From: Leptobrachium leishanense
Lineage: Eukaryota > Chordata > Amphibia > Anura > Megophryidae
Assembly: GCA_009667805.1 (NCBI GenBank)
Contig: CM019064.1
Coordinates: forward strand, 268,565,662 to 268,629,661
Reading direction: 5' to 3'
Length of the DNA: 64,000 nt
In this document: one piece after another, positions 23,601 through 35,641 of the stretch
Position numbering within the stretch: the stretch's first letter is position 1
Layout: each line of letters starts with the position of its first letter
Notes under the pieces: generated by a model
The model's database searches: none
Told to the model about the DNA's origin: nothing
What the model saw: only the letters and a program-made list of their open reading frames with translations
Position numbers and translations under genes: made by a program

Positions 23601-24744
23601 ATAAGGACTTAATAATAAAAACAACAAACTTTAATGTTCATACATACTAAAATTGGTTCCTGTCAGCTTGCCCGACGTTTCGGCTCATTATGAGCCTTTA
23701 TCAAGGTTACAGGAAACGGTTACAACAAACATATTGATACAAAAGAAGTTAGTAACTCACCCAGTCATTGTGCGATGTATCGTACGCCGCCGGACCACAT
23801 GGATTCGGCGTGCAGTTCCGGTAAGCGCGCCATTTGATGACGTAATGGCTATAGAGCCTGCGAGACACAGGTAAACATGGGCACACAAACAAAATTTAAA
23901 AACAAAGGAAGGACCAGGGTGAGATCGGAGCAAAGGGGATAACAAAGTATCATTGATACAATAATGTTACAAGGTATTATCAGCATGAACAGGGTTATCC
24001 TTATTGTGCTTGCGGCGATCGTGGCCATGTTATCTTTCAGTTGGGTACCATTGGACTTGTTCATGCTGATAATACCTTGTATTATCTGTCAGTTTCTATG
24101 TAATCATCCTCTTCCACCTATACCTACCTGTGTGTATCTTTGTGCAGATCACTGCACCCTGGGCTCATATTCCCAACCCCGGTGTTAACCCGGTACCATC
24201 CCTGAAACAAGGGATCAAACCAATATTAGTTTAGCTATTATTATCGAAAACAGGAGGAAAAAAAATCTCAGTTTCAGTTGTTGCATAATCCACTTTTATA
24301 TTTGAAGAGGAATTCTAGAACCTCAAGCTTGCCGACAGAATGGATTTCAGTTTCACATTTGAGCACTGCATTGTAAGAGTCAAAGCTGCCAACACATCAT
24401 GTGCACAGCCAGCGGCACAGACATTCAGCATTATAGTTTTTGCATTTACATTATAACTGAGTATACACACATATTCTGCACATGCAATAATCCATAATGA
24501 GTTTGCTCTTCCTAGACTATGCGTCAGAGGAAGCATTGAGGAAGAGGAAATCATTTACTATCACTGTCCTGATGTTGCTCATTCCATTTCCATGGAATCA
24601 CTATCCCAGGCCATCCTCGAAAAAGCATAGAATAAGACATTGTAGTAAGAAATGTAAGAAGAAAAAAGAGTTTTGAGCAAAGGGAGAGGGAGCTGATAAT
24701 AAAATACATAGACCGAAGAAAGCAAATAATCGCATGATATCAAG
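20651..24744. other. Anonymous AT-rich stretch
   Basis: No gene or element can be assigned. The longest ORF (22283-22783, 166 codons) is hydrophobic in parts but unrecognised and has no codon-level support. A GCCCGACGTTTCGG core near 23671 is the inverted form of the GAAACG motif seen elsewhere. An inverted repeat lies at 23968-24081. Confidence 0.4.
23968..24081. repeat. 24-bp perfect inverted repeat with 66-bp loop
   Basis: TACAAGGTATTATCAGC at 23968 onward and its complement ending at 24081 form 24-bp arms. The loop is GC-richer (TTGCGGCGATCGTGG). It could be a fold-back or MITE core; no flanking duplication was identified. Confidence 0.6.
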
Positions 24745-25289
24745 ACTAGGGATGAGACGAACACCCCCCGAGTTCGGTTCGAGCTCGAACACGAACTTCG
24801 TATATATTCGGGTCCGAACCCGAACCCGAACTCGAACCCAATGCAAGTCAATGGGGCTGAAAATTCGGTTTTTTAGAGTGCCCTCCAAGAGGGCATATAT
24901 GCTACATATTTGCCATAAAAGGTGTATGGGGGTCCGGGTAGTGCCCTGGGGGACAGCAAACAAGGAGAAAAAGTTAAAAAAAACAACGTTTTTAAAGGGA
25001 CAGTGAGTTTTCCATGAAATAAGGGTTAAAAATAAAAACCAAAAATTCCTTCAAATATCGTGCCAAGGAGGTCCCCATAACCTGCCCGTGAAGTGACGGA
25101 TTTCTAGGATGTATAGAAACACTTAAAAACAAAAAAATGACGTTTCATATGACGGTAAATGCTTTTCCTTTAATCTATCCAGAAACAACTGCTTGGGGCG
25201 GCAGCCTGTATGAAAAGACATTTTAGGACGCGCAGAAAAAGTTTAGTGATTTTTTTTGGCTAAATTATTGTGAAACCTATGCAGGCTTT

Positions 25290-27190
25290 GGATGAAAGTA
25301 ACAATAGGTGCTTTAAAATTGGGCTTTTAGCGTCGGCAACAGTGCCGTCACACCGTAACCCCTCTGAGGATATGAATCTGATACAGGCGTCAGTGGCAGT
25401 GCACCCAGATATTGTGCCTTTAGTGCCAGGCCTGCAAGTACTATCAAACAGTAACCCCTCTGTGGTATTGTGGAAGAATGCAGGGGTGGACCATGCGGTC
25501 CTATATTAAAAAGATATGAATCTGGGAATGGGCGTCAGTGCACCCAGATATTCTGCCTTTGGTGCAAGACTGCCAGGCCAGCAAGTATCATCATACAGTA
25601 ACCCCTTTGTGGTATTGTGGAAGAGTGCAGGGGTGGACCATGTGGTCCTGTATTGAAAAGTTTTTTATCTGGTAATGGGCGTCAGTGCACCCAGATATTG
25701 TGCCTGTAATGCCAGGCCAGCAAGTATCATCATACAGTAACCCCTCTGTGGTATTGTGGAAGAGTGCAGGGGTGGACCATGTGGTCCTATATTGAAAAAT
25801 TTTTGATCTGGTAATGGGTGTCAGTGCACCCAGATATTGTGCCTTTGGTGCAAGACTGCCAGGCCAGTAAGTATCATCATACAGTAACCCCTCTATAGTA
25901 TTGTGGAAGAATGCAGGGGTGAACCTTGCGGTCCTATATTGAAAAGTTTTTTATCTGGTAATGGGCGTCAGTGCACCCAGATATTGTGCCTGTAATGCCA
26001 GGCCAGCAAGTATCATCATACAGTAAACCCTCTGTGGTATTGTGGAAGAGTGCAGGGGTGGACCATGTGGTTCTATATTGGAAAGTTTTTTATCTGGTAA
26101 TGGGCGTCAGTGCACCCATATATTGTGCCTTTAATGCCAGGCCATCAAGTATCATCATACAGTAACCCCTCTGTAGTATTGTGGAAGAATGCAGGGGTGG
26201 ACCATGTGGTCCTATATTGAAAAGATATGATTCTGGTCAAGGCGTCAGTGCACCCAGATAGTCTGCCTTTGGTTCAAGACTGCCAGGCCAGCAAGTATCA
26301 TCATACAGTAACCCCTCGGTAGTATTGTGGAAGAATGCAGGGGTGAACCTTGCGGTCCTATATTGAAAAGTTTTTTATCTGGTAATGGGCGTCAGTGCAC
26401 CCAGATATTGTGCCTGTAATGCCAGGCCAGCAAATATCATCATACAGTAAGGCTGGGGTCAGACGAACGCAGTGTTAACGTACGTGTTGCCCGCACATAG
26501 GTACGTCCGTGATAGCATACAATTGTGTTAAATGGAGCCCCACACACGAAGTACGTCCGCACAGAAGTGCGGGGGCTGACGGACGCTGCAAACGAACGCA
26601 GGTTAGGCAAGAACGTAATACTGCTAGAACGGACGTGCAGAGTGCGCCACGTCCACAACGTCCGCATAGCTTTGTGTGTGAGTGATGCAACAACAAGGTC
26701 AGACGGACTGCATTTATACATCCAGCATTTTTGACAGACAGAATGTTCTTTCATTGTAATTTATTTTCCCTGCTACATCAGTCAAAAAATACATCAGTGA
26801 AAAAAACCGACTGTGTGACTGGCCACTACCTTGTTGTGAGTCAGTAAGTACATCCGTACTGCACGGACGCACAGTCCGTACAAAATGCGCTCATCTGACC
26901 CTAGCCTAACCTCTCTGGTATTGTGGAAGAGTGCAGGGGTGGACCATGTGGTCCTATATTGAAAAGTGTTTTTTTTTTATCTGTTAATGGGCGTCAGTGC
27001 AACCAGATATTGTGCCTTTAATGCCAGGCCAGCAAGTATCATCATACAGTAACCCCTCTGTGGTATTGTGGAAGAGTGCAGGGTTGGACCCTGCGGTTCA
27101 AAAAATTAAAATGATATAAATCTGGCACAGGTGTCAGTGCAGCCAAATATTGTGCCTTTCATGGCAGCAGGTGCCTTCACACCGTAACCC
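25290..27190 (-). repeat. About 142-bp tandem array next to the hAT transposase
   Basis: About ten units, each containing GTCAGTGCACCCAGATATTG, ATGCCAGGCCAGCAAG and GGTATTGTGGAAGA, with spacing of 134-146 bp. A MITE (26451-26906) interrupts one unit. Position between the transposase 3' end and the transposon tip suggests subterminal repeats. Confidence 0.85.
26451..26906 (-). mobile_element. TAA-flanked MITE inside the 142-bp array
   Basis: Termini GGCTGGGGTCAGACGAACGCA and, inverted, GGCTAGGGTCAGATGAGCGCA. TAA at 26448-26450 and 26907-26909 restores the array unit exactly. It is the same family as 62124-62572 but in reverse orientation. TAA duplication suggests PIF/Harbinger; TA (mariner-like) cannot be excluded. 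Confidence 0.75.
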
Positions 27191-27256
27191 TTTTGTGGTA
27201 TTGTGGAAGAGTTCAGTGCTGGAGGTTTTGTGAATGCAGAAGAGGACATCCCCGAT

Positions 27257-28411
27257 CTATTCCATTACTTCAGCATCAGGGGATTGATAGCTGCTGATCC
27301 AGGACTGATTCATTTTTATAAATGTCAGCCGGTCTACAGAGTCGGTGGACAGACGCACTCTTTTGTCTGTGACAAAACCTCCAGCGGCACTGAACGTCCT
27401 TTCGGAAAGCACGCTAGATGAAGGGCAACCCAGTAGCTGCATAGCATATTGGCTAAGTTCTGGCCAGTGATCCAATCTCAACACCCAGTAAGCCAGTGGA
27501 TCATCTGCTGGAAAGGTATCCAGGTCTGCCCTTGCCCCTAGGTAGTCCTGCACCATCTGGTGAAGACGCTGGCAATGGGTGCCTACATTTGACGTCCCTG
27601 GGCGTCGAGGACTAAAAAAATTTAAAAAAGCATCAGTCAAGCGGCCCTGGCCTTCACCACTATTCCTCTGATCACCCACAGCCTCAGAAGCACGTGTGTC
27701 AGCACTTGGTAATCTACCAGTGCCTGGGAAGGTGTTACACAAGTGTCGCTTTAGAGCGTCCTCAAGTTTTTTCCTCCTGTGCTCCCTCTGTGCGGGCAGG
27801 ATGAGCTCTGCAACTTTCCCCTTGTATCGTGGATCAAGAAGGATTGCCAACCAGTAATGATCCCTCTCCTTGATAGCACGAATCCTGGGGTCCTTTAGCA
27901 GGCTTTGCATCATTAGGGAGCCCATGCAGCGTAGGTTGGAGGTGGCATTAGCTTCCGAGTCTTCCTGGTCAATGAGGATGACCGTATCATGCACTTCCTC
28001 CTCCCAGCCACGCACTAGCCCTTCTGTTTCTGGGCACACAAAACCCTCCCATGAGGAATCCCCACCTTCAATGCCCCCACTACTTAAATATTCCTCCTCC
28101 TCCTCCTCCTCCTGTCTGATCTGAGTAGGACCCGCTGGAATGCTGTCTGCGGAAAGACTGGGGCCTTGAGAGCTAGGGAAGGCCTCCTCTTCCTCCCGCT
28201 GCTCTGCCTCTAGAGCAACATCTATAATTCCCCGCAGAGTGTGCTCCAGCAGGAACACTAAAGGAATTGTGTCACTGATGCATGCACTGTCCCTGCTCAC
28301 CATCCTCGTTGCCTCCTCAAATGGTGACAGTACAGTGCATGCATCCTTGATCATCAGCCACTGCGGGGGGGGAAACAAGTTGACCTGAACCTGTCCTTGT
28401 GCCATACTCAC
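27257..28411 (-). pseudogene. hAT transposase, C-terminal part with dimerisation domain
   Basis: This frame holds MIKDACTVLSPFEEATR, an acidic insert, LAILLDPRYKGK, and the hAT C-terminal dimerisation domain (DPLAYWV, LLGCPSSSVLSERTFSAAG, DKRVRLS...LTFIKMN). The domain contributes to the catalytic fold and to oligomerisation. It is joined to the middle frame at a C8 run on the coding strand (plus-strand G8, 28365-28372), where one extra base explains the shift. Confidence 0.85.
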
Positions 28412-29321
28412 ACAGGTACTCGTTGATGGCCCTCTGCTGCTTGTGCAGACATTGCAGCATTGCTAATGTCGAGTTCCACCTGGTGGGCATGTCACAGATC
28501 AGACGGTGTGTGGGAAGGTGGAATTCTCTTAGAATTTCTGCCAGGTGAACGCTTGCTGGGAATGACCGTCTGAAGTGGCTGCAGACTTTTCTGGCCTGGA
28601 TGAGAAGCTCTGACAGCCCTGGGTACTTGGTTAGGAAACGCTGTACCACCAGATTTAGGATATGTGCTAGGCATGGTACATGCGTCAATTTACCCTTGCG
28701 TAGGGCGGAGAGAAGGTTGCTGCCATTATCGCAGATGATCATTCCCAGCTCAAGCTGGCGTGGTGTTAACCATCTCTGCACCTGCCCCTGCAGAGCTGAC
28801 AAAATTTCTGACCCGGTGTGGCTCCTGTCCCCTAAACAAACCAGCTCAAGCACAGTATGGCATCTTTTTGCTTGAGCCATTGCATAGACCCTGTCAGGCG
28901 TCGGTTTAACTGCCACTTCGCCAGAGACAGAGAAGGAGGAGGAGGAGGAAGAGGTGGTGGTGGTGGAGCAGACAGACCTCATACAAGCAGCTTTCTGGAG
29001 GCGTGGTGGATGAACAAGCTCCAGCACAGAGCCCCGTCTTGGATCACTCCCAGCTGCAATCAGAGTTACCCAGTGTGTCGTGAAGGAAATGTAACGACCC
29101 TGTCCATGCTTGCTGGACCACGTGTCTAAAGTCACATGCACCTTGCTGCTGACTGACTTTCCCAATGACTGGATAACATTGTCTTCCACATGCTGGTATA
29201 GTGCTGGAATGGCCTTGCGTGAAAAGTAATGGCATTTTGGAACCTGCCACTGTGGTACAGCACATTCAGCAAATTCACGGAAGGGAGCAGAGTCCACCAG
29301 CTGGAAAGGCAGCAGCTGCAA
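28317..29321 (-). pseudogene. hAT transposase, middle part (catalytic core)
   Basis: RNase H-like core of a hAT transposase. Visible blocks are LVDSAPFREF, VTLDTWSSKHGQGRY (first catalytic Asp region), IICDNGSNLLSAL (second Asp region), CLAHILNLVVQ and MPTRWNSTLAMLQ (conserved Trp). The residues expected in these motifs are present. The frame begins after a break at an A6 run on the coding strand (29382-29387) and ends after the C8 run described for the C-terminal part. Confidence 0.87.
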
Positions 29322-29376
29322 TGCGAGTAATTTTGCTAAGCTGGCATTTAGACGCTGTGCTTGGGGATGGTTGGGA

Positions 29377-30507
29377 CTATATTTTTTCTTTCAGCAGCTG
29401 CGGCAAAGTAATCTGACTACGTAAATCTTCAGCTACTGGGATGATGTCACATTGTGAGGAAGGACCTGGTACACCCATTACTGTAGCAACATCCCTGTCG
29501 GTGGAGGTTGTAGGCAATGACATGGCAGGACAAACAGTGGGGGTAGAGACAGATGAGGAGGAGGAGAACCTATGCAAAGTTTTGCGCCAACGGGATGTGT
29601 GGCACTTGTTCTTCATATGTCGCCTCAAGCACGTGGTACCCAAGTGTCCGGTATCTTTCCCACGCTTAAGCCTCATCTGACATAGATTACAAATAGCAAC
29701 GCTGCGCTCTACTGCACATTTCTTACAGAACTCCCAGACAAAAGACTTCCTGCATGTGTTCTTTGAGACAACAGCGCTCTGCACCGGAGCAGCTCTGACA
29801 TGTGATGCCTTGGATTGGCTAGTGCTACGGTTGGTCACAGAGGATGTTGTGCCTCGTGTTTGCTGTGCCTCCTCCTCCCCCTCCTCCTCACTTGATTCCT
29901 CTGTTCGATCTGGCACCCAGGTGGAGTCAGTGACCTCATCATCATTGTCATCTTCACCCCCTATCTCCTCGTCACTGGAGCCAACTTGGCAGTATGCTGC
30001 AGCTGCTGGGGCAACATGAGTGCCAGTTATTTGTGTGTCATCACTGGCACCCCCTTCCTCTAGGTTGATTATACTCCCTTGCTCAACCTCAGAGATTGAA
30101 TCAGAGCACTGTACTTGCTGCGCATCCTCAAGCAGCATGTCACTCTCATTGTAGTCAAACAATTCAGCTGACTCTTCCGTGTGTGATAGCGAGGCTACGG
30201 CAGGAGTAGCTGTGGACATGGAGGCTGCATTAGATGCTTTGGCAGCTGAGGTGGACTGTAAAGCACTAGAAGCCTGGCTGGCAGAGGACTTGGAGGATGA
30301 GGATGGCCTGGTTAGCCAATCCACCAAGTCCTCTGTATGTTGCTGCTGCTTAAGATGGCCAGCACCAGTTAGAAAGGACAAGCGTGCCCCTGCAGAGGAT
30401 GCACCACGTCCACCACGACCAGAGGCACAGCCTCCTGACACAGGGGCTGCTTGCCCTCTTATCTGTGTCTGGGAGCGTCTGCCTGTCCTTTTTGTTCTTT
30501 CAGACAT
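29377..30507 (-). pseudogene. hAT transposase, N-terminal part with BED zinc finger
   Basis: The ATG at 30507 gives MSERTKRTGRRSQ. After about 270 residues of Ser-rich and acidic sequence comes a BED-type finger: RKSFVWEFCKKC, ICNLCQMRL, LRRHMKNKCH. It would bind the transposon ends. The frame ends at 29377 right after an A run; the expected continuation (a YSPNHP-type string) is in the next frame. Together the three frames span about 1,050 residues, with only two frame changes and no in-frame nonsense codon seen. Confidence 0.85.
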
Positions 30508-30614
30508 GGTGAGTGATATATAGATTAATATATACAGAACTCTGATTCAAGTCTGGTATAAAGATTTCAAGAACTCTGGTATAACTCAGTGAGACACACT
30601 GATAGCTGGCACCC

Positions 30615-32390
30615 AGTGACGAGACACAGATCACCTCAATTCACAAATGTTTTGTAGAAATTAGTGAGCCCCAAAATACAGCGTGGTACTGAATGTGTGA
30701 CGAGACACAGATCACCTCAATTCACAAATGTTTTGTAGAAATTAGTGAGCCCCAAAATACAGCGTGGTACTGGATGTGTGACGAGACACAGATCACCTCA
30801 ATTCACAAATGTTTTGTAGAAATTAGTGAGCCCCAAAATACAGCGTGGTACTGGATGTGTGACGAGACACAGATCACCTCAATTCACAAATGTTTTGTAG
30901 AAATTAGAGAGCCCCAAAATACAGCGTGGTACTGGATGTGTGACGAGACACAGATCACCTCAATTCACAAATGTTTTGTAGAAATTAGTGAGCCCCAAAA
31001 TACAGCATGGTACTGGATGTGTGACGAGACACAGATCACCTCAATTCACAAATGTTTTGTAGAAATTAGTGAGCCCCAAAATACAGCGTGGTACTGGATG
31101 TGTGACGAGACACAGATCACCTCAATTCACAAATGTTTTGTAGAAATTAGTGAGCCCCAAAATACAGCATGGTACTGGATGTGTGACGAGACACAGATCA
31201 CCTCAATTCACAAATGTTTTGTAGAAATTAGTGAGCCCCAAAATACAGCGTGGTACTGAATGTGTGACGAGACACAGATCACCTCAATTCACAAATGTTT
31301 TGTAGAAATTAGTGAGCCCCAAAATACAGCGTGTACTGGATGTGTGACGAGACACAGATCACCTCAATTCACAAATGTTTTGTAGAAATTAGTGAGCCCC
31401 AAAATACAGCGTGGTACTGGATGTGTGACGAGACACAGATCACCTCAATTCACAAATGTTTTGTAGAATTAGAGAGCCCCAAAATACAGCGTGGTACTGG
31501 ATGTGTGACGAGACACAGATCACCTCAATTCACAAATGTTTTGTAGAAATTAGTGAGCCCCAAAATACAGCATGGTACTGGATGTGTGACGAGACACAGA
31601 TCACCTCAATTCACAAATGTTTTGTAGAAATTAGTGAGCCCCAAAATACAGCGTGGTACTGGATGTGTGACGAGACACAGATCACCTCAATTCACAAATG
31701 TTTTGTAGAAATTAGTGAGCCCCAAAATACGGCGTGGTACTGGATGTGTGACGAGACACAGATCACCTCAATTCACAAATGTTTTGTAGAAATTAGAGAG
31801 CCCCAAAATACAGCGTGGTACTGGATGTGTGACGAGACACAGATCACCTCAATTCACAAATGTTTTGTAGAAATTAGTGAGCCCCAAAATACGGCGTGGT
31901 ACTGGATGTGTGACGAGACACAGATCACCTCAATTCACAAATGTTTTGTAGAAATTAGAGAGCCCCAAAATACAGCGTGGTACTGGATGTGTGACGAGAC
32001 ACAGATCACCTCAATTCACAAATGTTTTGTAGAAATTAGTGAGCCCCAAAATACAGCATGGTACTGGATGTGTGACGAGACACAGATCACCTCAATTCAC
32101 AAATGTTTTGTAGAAATTAGTGAGCCCCAAAATACAGCGTGGTACTGGATGTGTGACGAGACACAGATCACCTCAATTCACAAATGTTTTGTAGAAATTA
32201 GTGAGCCCCAAAATACGGCGTGGTACTGGATGTGTGACGAGACACAGATCACCTCAATTCACAAATGTTTCGTAGAAATTAGTGAGTCCCAAAATACAGC
32301 GTGGTACTGGATGTGTGACGAGACACAGATCACCTCAATTCACAAATGTTTTAAAGAAATTAGTGAGCCCCAAAAAGACTTGCTGGCTGT
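30615..32390 (+). repeat. 81-bp tandem array, about 22 copies
   Basis: The unit contains GACGAGACACAGATCACC, ATTCACAAATGTTTTGTAG and GAGCCCCAAAATACAG. Copies differ at only a few positions (GTGAGCC/GAGAGCC, ACAGCG/ACAGCA/ACGGCG) and two carry 1-bp deletions. It lies just upstream of the transposase start, so it may be a promoter or transposase-binding array. It is open in frame on the plus strand only because 81 is divisible by 3. Confidence 0.95.
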
Positions 32391-32545
32391 GTGACAAGAC
32401 ACAGAAGATCACCTCAATTCACAAATGTTTTCAACAAAGTTGTAAACCCCCAAAAAGACTTGCTGGCTGTGTGACAAGACACAGAAGATCACCTCAATTC
32501 ACAAATGTTTTCAACAAAGTTGTAAACCCCCAAAAAAATTGCTGG
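32391..32545 (+). repeat. Two diverged units at the array edge
   Basis: Two copies of a 73-bp unit, ACTTGCTGGCTGTGTGACAAG with AGATCACCTCAATTCAC, then a third partial one. They are older variants of the 81-bp unit, as expected at the edge of a homogenising array. Confidence 0.75.
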
Positions 32546-32599
32546 CACAGTGACAAGACACACATCACCTAAATTCCCTGATATTTTGTAGAAATGAGA

Positions 32600-33400
32600 C
32601 ACCCCCAGACCCCCCCCCCAGTAGCGTGGCAGACCGGCAGTAACAAGACACAACTATCTCCTCTGAAATCTCCTCTGAAATGCGTGCAGAAGCGCTGCGT
32701 GGAAACGTTATATAGTGTGCTGCGGGACTTAGCTCTGTGAGCCCATGATTGGGCAAAATTTGCCCAATCAGGACTCAGAGCAGGACTCTGCTGGCCGGGG
32801 CCTGTCTTTGGACCTGGCCAGGCCTGGCTCCGGGCCTGGCCGAGGCCAGCAGGCTTGAAAAGGATCGAATCTGGTCTGCTGAAAGTGGCAGGCTCCGCCT
32901 GCCGCCTCACTCGAGACAAGGACGCCGGCGTCAGCCTGCTCACATGAAGGAGGCGGGTGCCACGTCATTGCATGAAGGGGGCGGGTGCCAGTGCCGCTGA
33001 GAGGGGAGGGCGCTGGCCCGCTAAGAAGGGTGGGTGCCGACCCGCTGAGAGGGTGCAGCCTGGCTTCGGAACCTGATGAAGGAGGGCGGGCCATGCCTTG
33101 TCCAGGGGGAAGCTCCACGCCATTGCCCTTGACAGGGCGGCAAAATGCTGCCCCTGACAAAGGGCCGCCTGGCATCGTTGCTCCACCCTACTCCCTGGAC
33201 AGGCTGGCCCTGGGCGGCATAGCACGCCCCGCTGGCGTCTAAGGGGCGCAAAAGGCCTGCCCACCAGTTTGCACGGCATGAATCATTGGCTGCCATGGAA
33301 CGGTCTGAACTCAAGCCTTCCCTCTGCAGCCAATAATGCATGATGCACATCAGCTGCGTAGGTGGGCCAGAGGAGGGGCTCGTCTCAGCAGGCGTGGCGT
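32600..33400. other. GC-rich region with a 25-bp palindrome
   Basis: No ORF is convincing. It contains a 12-bp-arm palindrome (TGATTGGGCAAA and complement, 32746-32770) and short GGCGGGTGCCA repeats near 32952-33000. It may be the subterminal part of the adjacent hAT element. Confidence 0.45.
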
Positions 33401-33859
33401 ACTAGTATGCCCCTCCAGCATTAACACCCCTCTGCCAGTCACAAAACACCCAGGGTAAGGGGTTAAAATAGATGTGACGATAACTTTTAAATAGCCCCAT
33501 AGGAGTAAGAAGGAGTCTGAATGTTAGCCTGAAGAGGTTAGCCACTAACCGCCATTTTTCACCAATGTTCCCCATAATGGAAACATTGGTAACAATCAAT
33601 ATTTTTCCAAATTTAGGGAATGTGCGCTATCCAAAAAAGTAAAATACAACTATGGCAGGTAAAGTTGATACAAAAATGGCGAACAACATTGAACAACAGT
33701 ACCTTCATTATACTTCTGTAGCAATAGTCACCTGTAGCTATTCTCCATTCAGCGTTGTTTCACCATTGTTTCCAACACTGCTGAACATACTTTGGTGATT
33801 TAAAGTGGTGATCTTCACTGAACTTCAACAGAAAGAATACAGAAAACAATTGTAAAAAC

Positions 33860-34640
33860 AACACTAGGCACCTTCCATTGAAACAGAGAAATTTCGGTGC
33901 TTTCTTGTTTGGCACACGTCGGGGTGCTTTGGCGATTCTGGTTCGCCGACCCTGCAGTGAATTCTTTCTTCACCGAAGACCGCTGAACGCCGGAAAGTGC
34001 CGAACTGAAAACCGAAAAAATAAAAAAATGAACTCTGCTATTCTTCTAAACAGTGTTTAAACCAATAAAAATACATTAAAATTTGTGGAAATAATAAAAA
34101 AGGTCCTATAAAAAATAATACAACGGTATTGTCTAAAATAAAAAAGGCTTTTAAAAAAAATTGTGAATCAAAAAGTTCACCTAAAAAATAAAAAAAATAC
34201 ATCAAACTGTTCCAATAAATAAATAAATAAATAAAGGTTTGCTGAAATGAAAAGAACAATTGAATGAAAAAAATTATAATATTTTTTTACATTGAACCCT
34301 ATGGAATTCGCCTGTTTAAACCTGTCGAACTAAATCACCAATAAGCATTTCACTGACCCTTTGGTGCAGTTCGGGGTTCTCTGAAAAGATTATCTATTAC
34401 TTCTCTGTGGGACAATTTCGCTGCCACCAAAGATCGTTGAATTACGGCGATCTGCAGTGAACTGCACTATATTTCGCTGTCAGTTCGCCAGTATTTGGCA
34501 GATTGACAGCTTTCTGAATAGGCAAACTGCCACGAAATTGCATCGTACAGTGAAATTCACTGTTCGGTACAATTCGGTGGCAAGTTCGTTGCTTATTGAT
34601 TAACCCTTATAGTAAATATAGAATGCAACAGATTTTATAG
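33860..34640. repeat. Diverged relative of the 1.7-kb hAT-type element
   Basis: Phrases such as CCCTGCAGTGAATTC near 33950, CCTATGG(A/G)(A/G)TTCGCCTG near 34300 and GCATTTCACTG near 34345 recur in the same order at 39640-40095. It looks like an older, decayed copy or sister family; ends are not defined. Confidence 0.45.
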
Positions 34641-35050
34641 ACATTCCTTTGTTTTGGAGCAGAAGTCATTAACATTTCAGTTTGATTTCAAGATGTTTAT
34701 GAAACATAAAAAATTGGAAACACATACAAACACAATTTTGTAGAACATAGTTTTAAATGTGATTTAAGGTAACGACATCCCATTGGGATTACAGGACAGA
34801 GAATTCTTGTGGGAACACAGTATTACTAAACTGACTTGACAATCAGGTTTTTGAATTTTATAATTGTTTCCAACAAAGCCATAAATATTACGGGCCCTAT
34901 TACATTCTTTTTATTTTTTTTTATTTTGCAACAATGTCAACAGTACACCAAACAGAAAATTCCACGCAGGGCCACAGTAGGCTAGTCATCAGAAAAATCT
35001 ATTTTAATTCCGTAGAAACACAACCGGGAAGGGGAGGCCAAGAGTGCAGG

Positions 35051-35641
35051 TGTCACGTCCATAATGGTATGAGACCGGGTGAGAACCCAATTAGAGGGAA
35101 TCTTAGGATGCCGGAGGCACACGGGTAGCGCTGAGAATAATATCAGGATAAGTAGAAAGAAATGCACTAGATACAGAGAAGTTGAGGAGCTCTTGTTTCA
35201 ACCGGAGAGGAAACAATTGTGAAGCGATGTCAGAGAGCGATCACCGGTCTTATATAGTGGACAGGGTGGAGGTGGACACGCCTCCACTCTGGGCACCGCC
35301 TCCCCCATGTCCTGCTGGAGGTCAGATAGGAGACTGCCCCCTGTGGTCTCTGCAGAGTTCCGACTCCTCCCCCCTCTGACCATGGAGGTTTCAATCCGCC
35401 CCCGGGCGCCATCTTGGCCAGCTCCATTTGACTGGCGCCCCACGCGGCGGTCGACGGCCGCCTGGGCGGCGGAATGCCACGCCATGATGGCCAGGGGACG
35501 CCGCCGACGGGGAGCGGCCATCCGGACCGGAGGACCGAGGGCCCCGACGATTCTGAGGAGAGGTGGCTCGGGAGCCCACGGATCTGGAGGGGGTACTTGC
35601 GGCCATGCGGGGACGGGAGCGGCGGCCGGTGAGGCGTGACA
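35051..35641 (-). repeat. 3' LTR of the chromovirus
   Basis: 591 bp; on the minus strand it begins TGTCACGCCTCACC and ends GGACGTGACA. On the coding strand a CTGGGGGGGTTC polypurine tract (35642-35653) precedes it. Confidence 0.9.

Larger units (their letters stand above)
24745..32600 (-). mobile_element. Large hAT transposon, minus strand
   Basis: The left tip (CTAGGGATGAGACGAAC at about 24746) and the GTTCGAGCTCGAACACG repeats next to it are typical of frog hAT elements. A BED-finger transposase lies at 27257-30507 in three frames. Two tandem arrays flank it: about 142-bp units (25290-27190) downstream and 81-bp units (30615-32390) upstream. No matching right terminal repeat was located, so the right limit is approximate. 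Confidence 0.7.

Noticed and set aside
30693..32394. Long plus-strand ORFs (188 and 312 codons) with a 27-residue repeat
   Set aside because: They arise because an 81-bp unit without stops is repeated; they have no unique flanking domain and are broken by 1-bp unit deletions.
25290..32545. Tandem repeats as a CRISPR array
   Set aside because: Units are contiguous with no unique spacers, and the sequence is clearly eukaryotic transposon DNA.
24745..34640. A right terminal repeat for the large hAT element
   Set aside because: No complement of the CTAGGGATGAG tip was found up to 34640, so the right boundary is given only as approximate.
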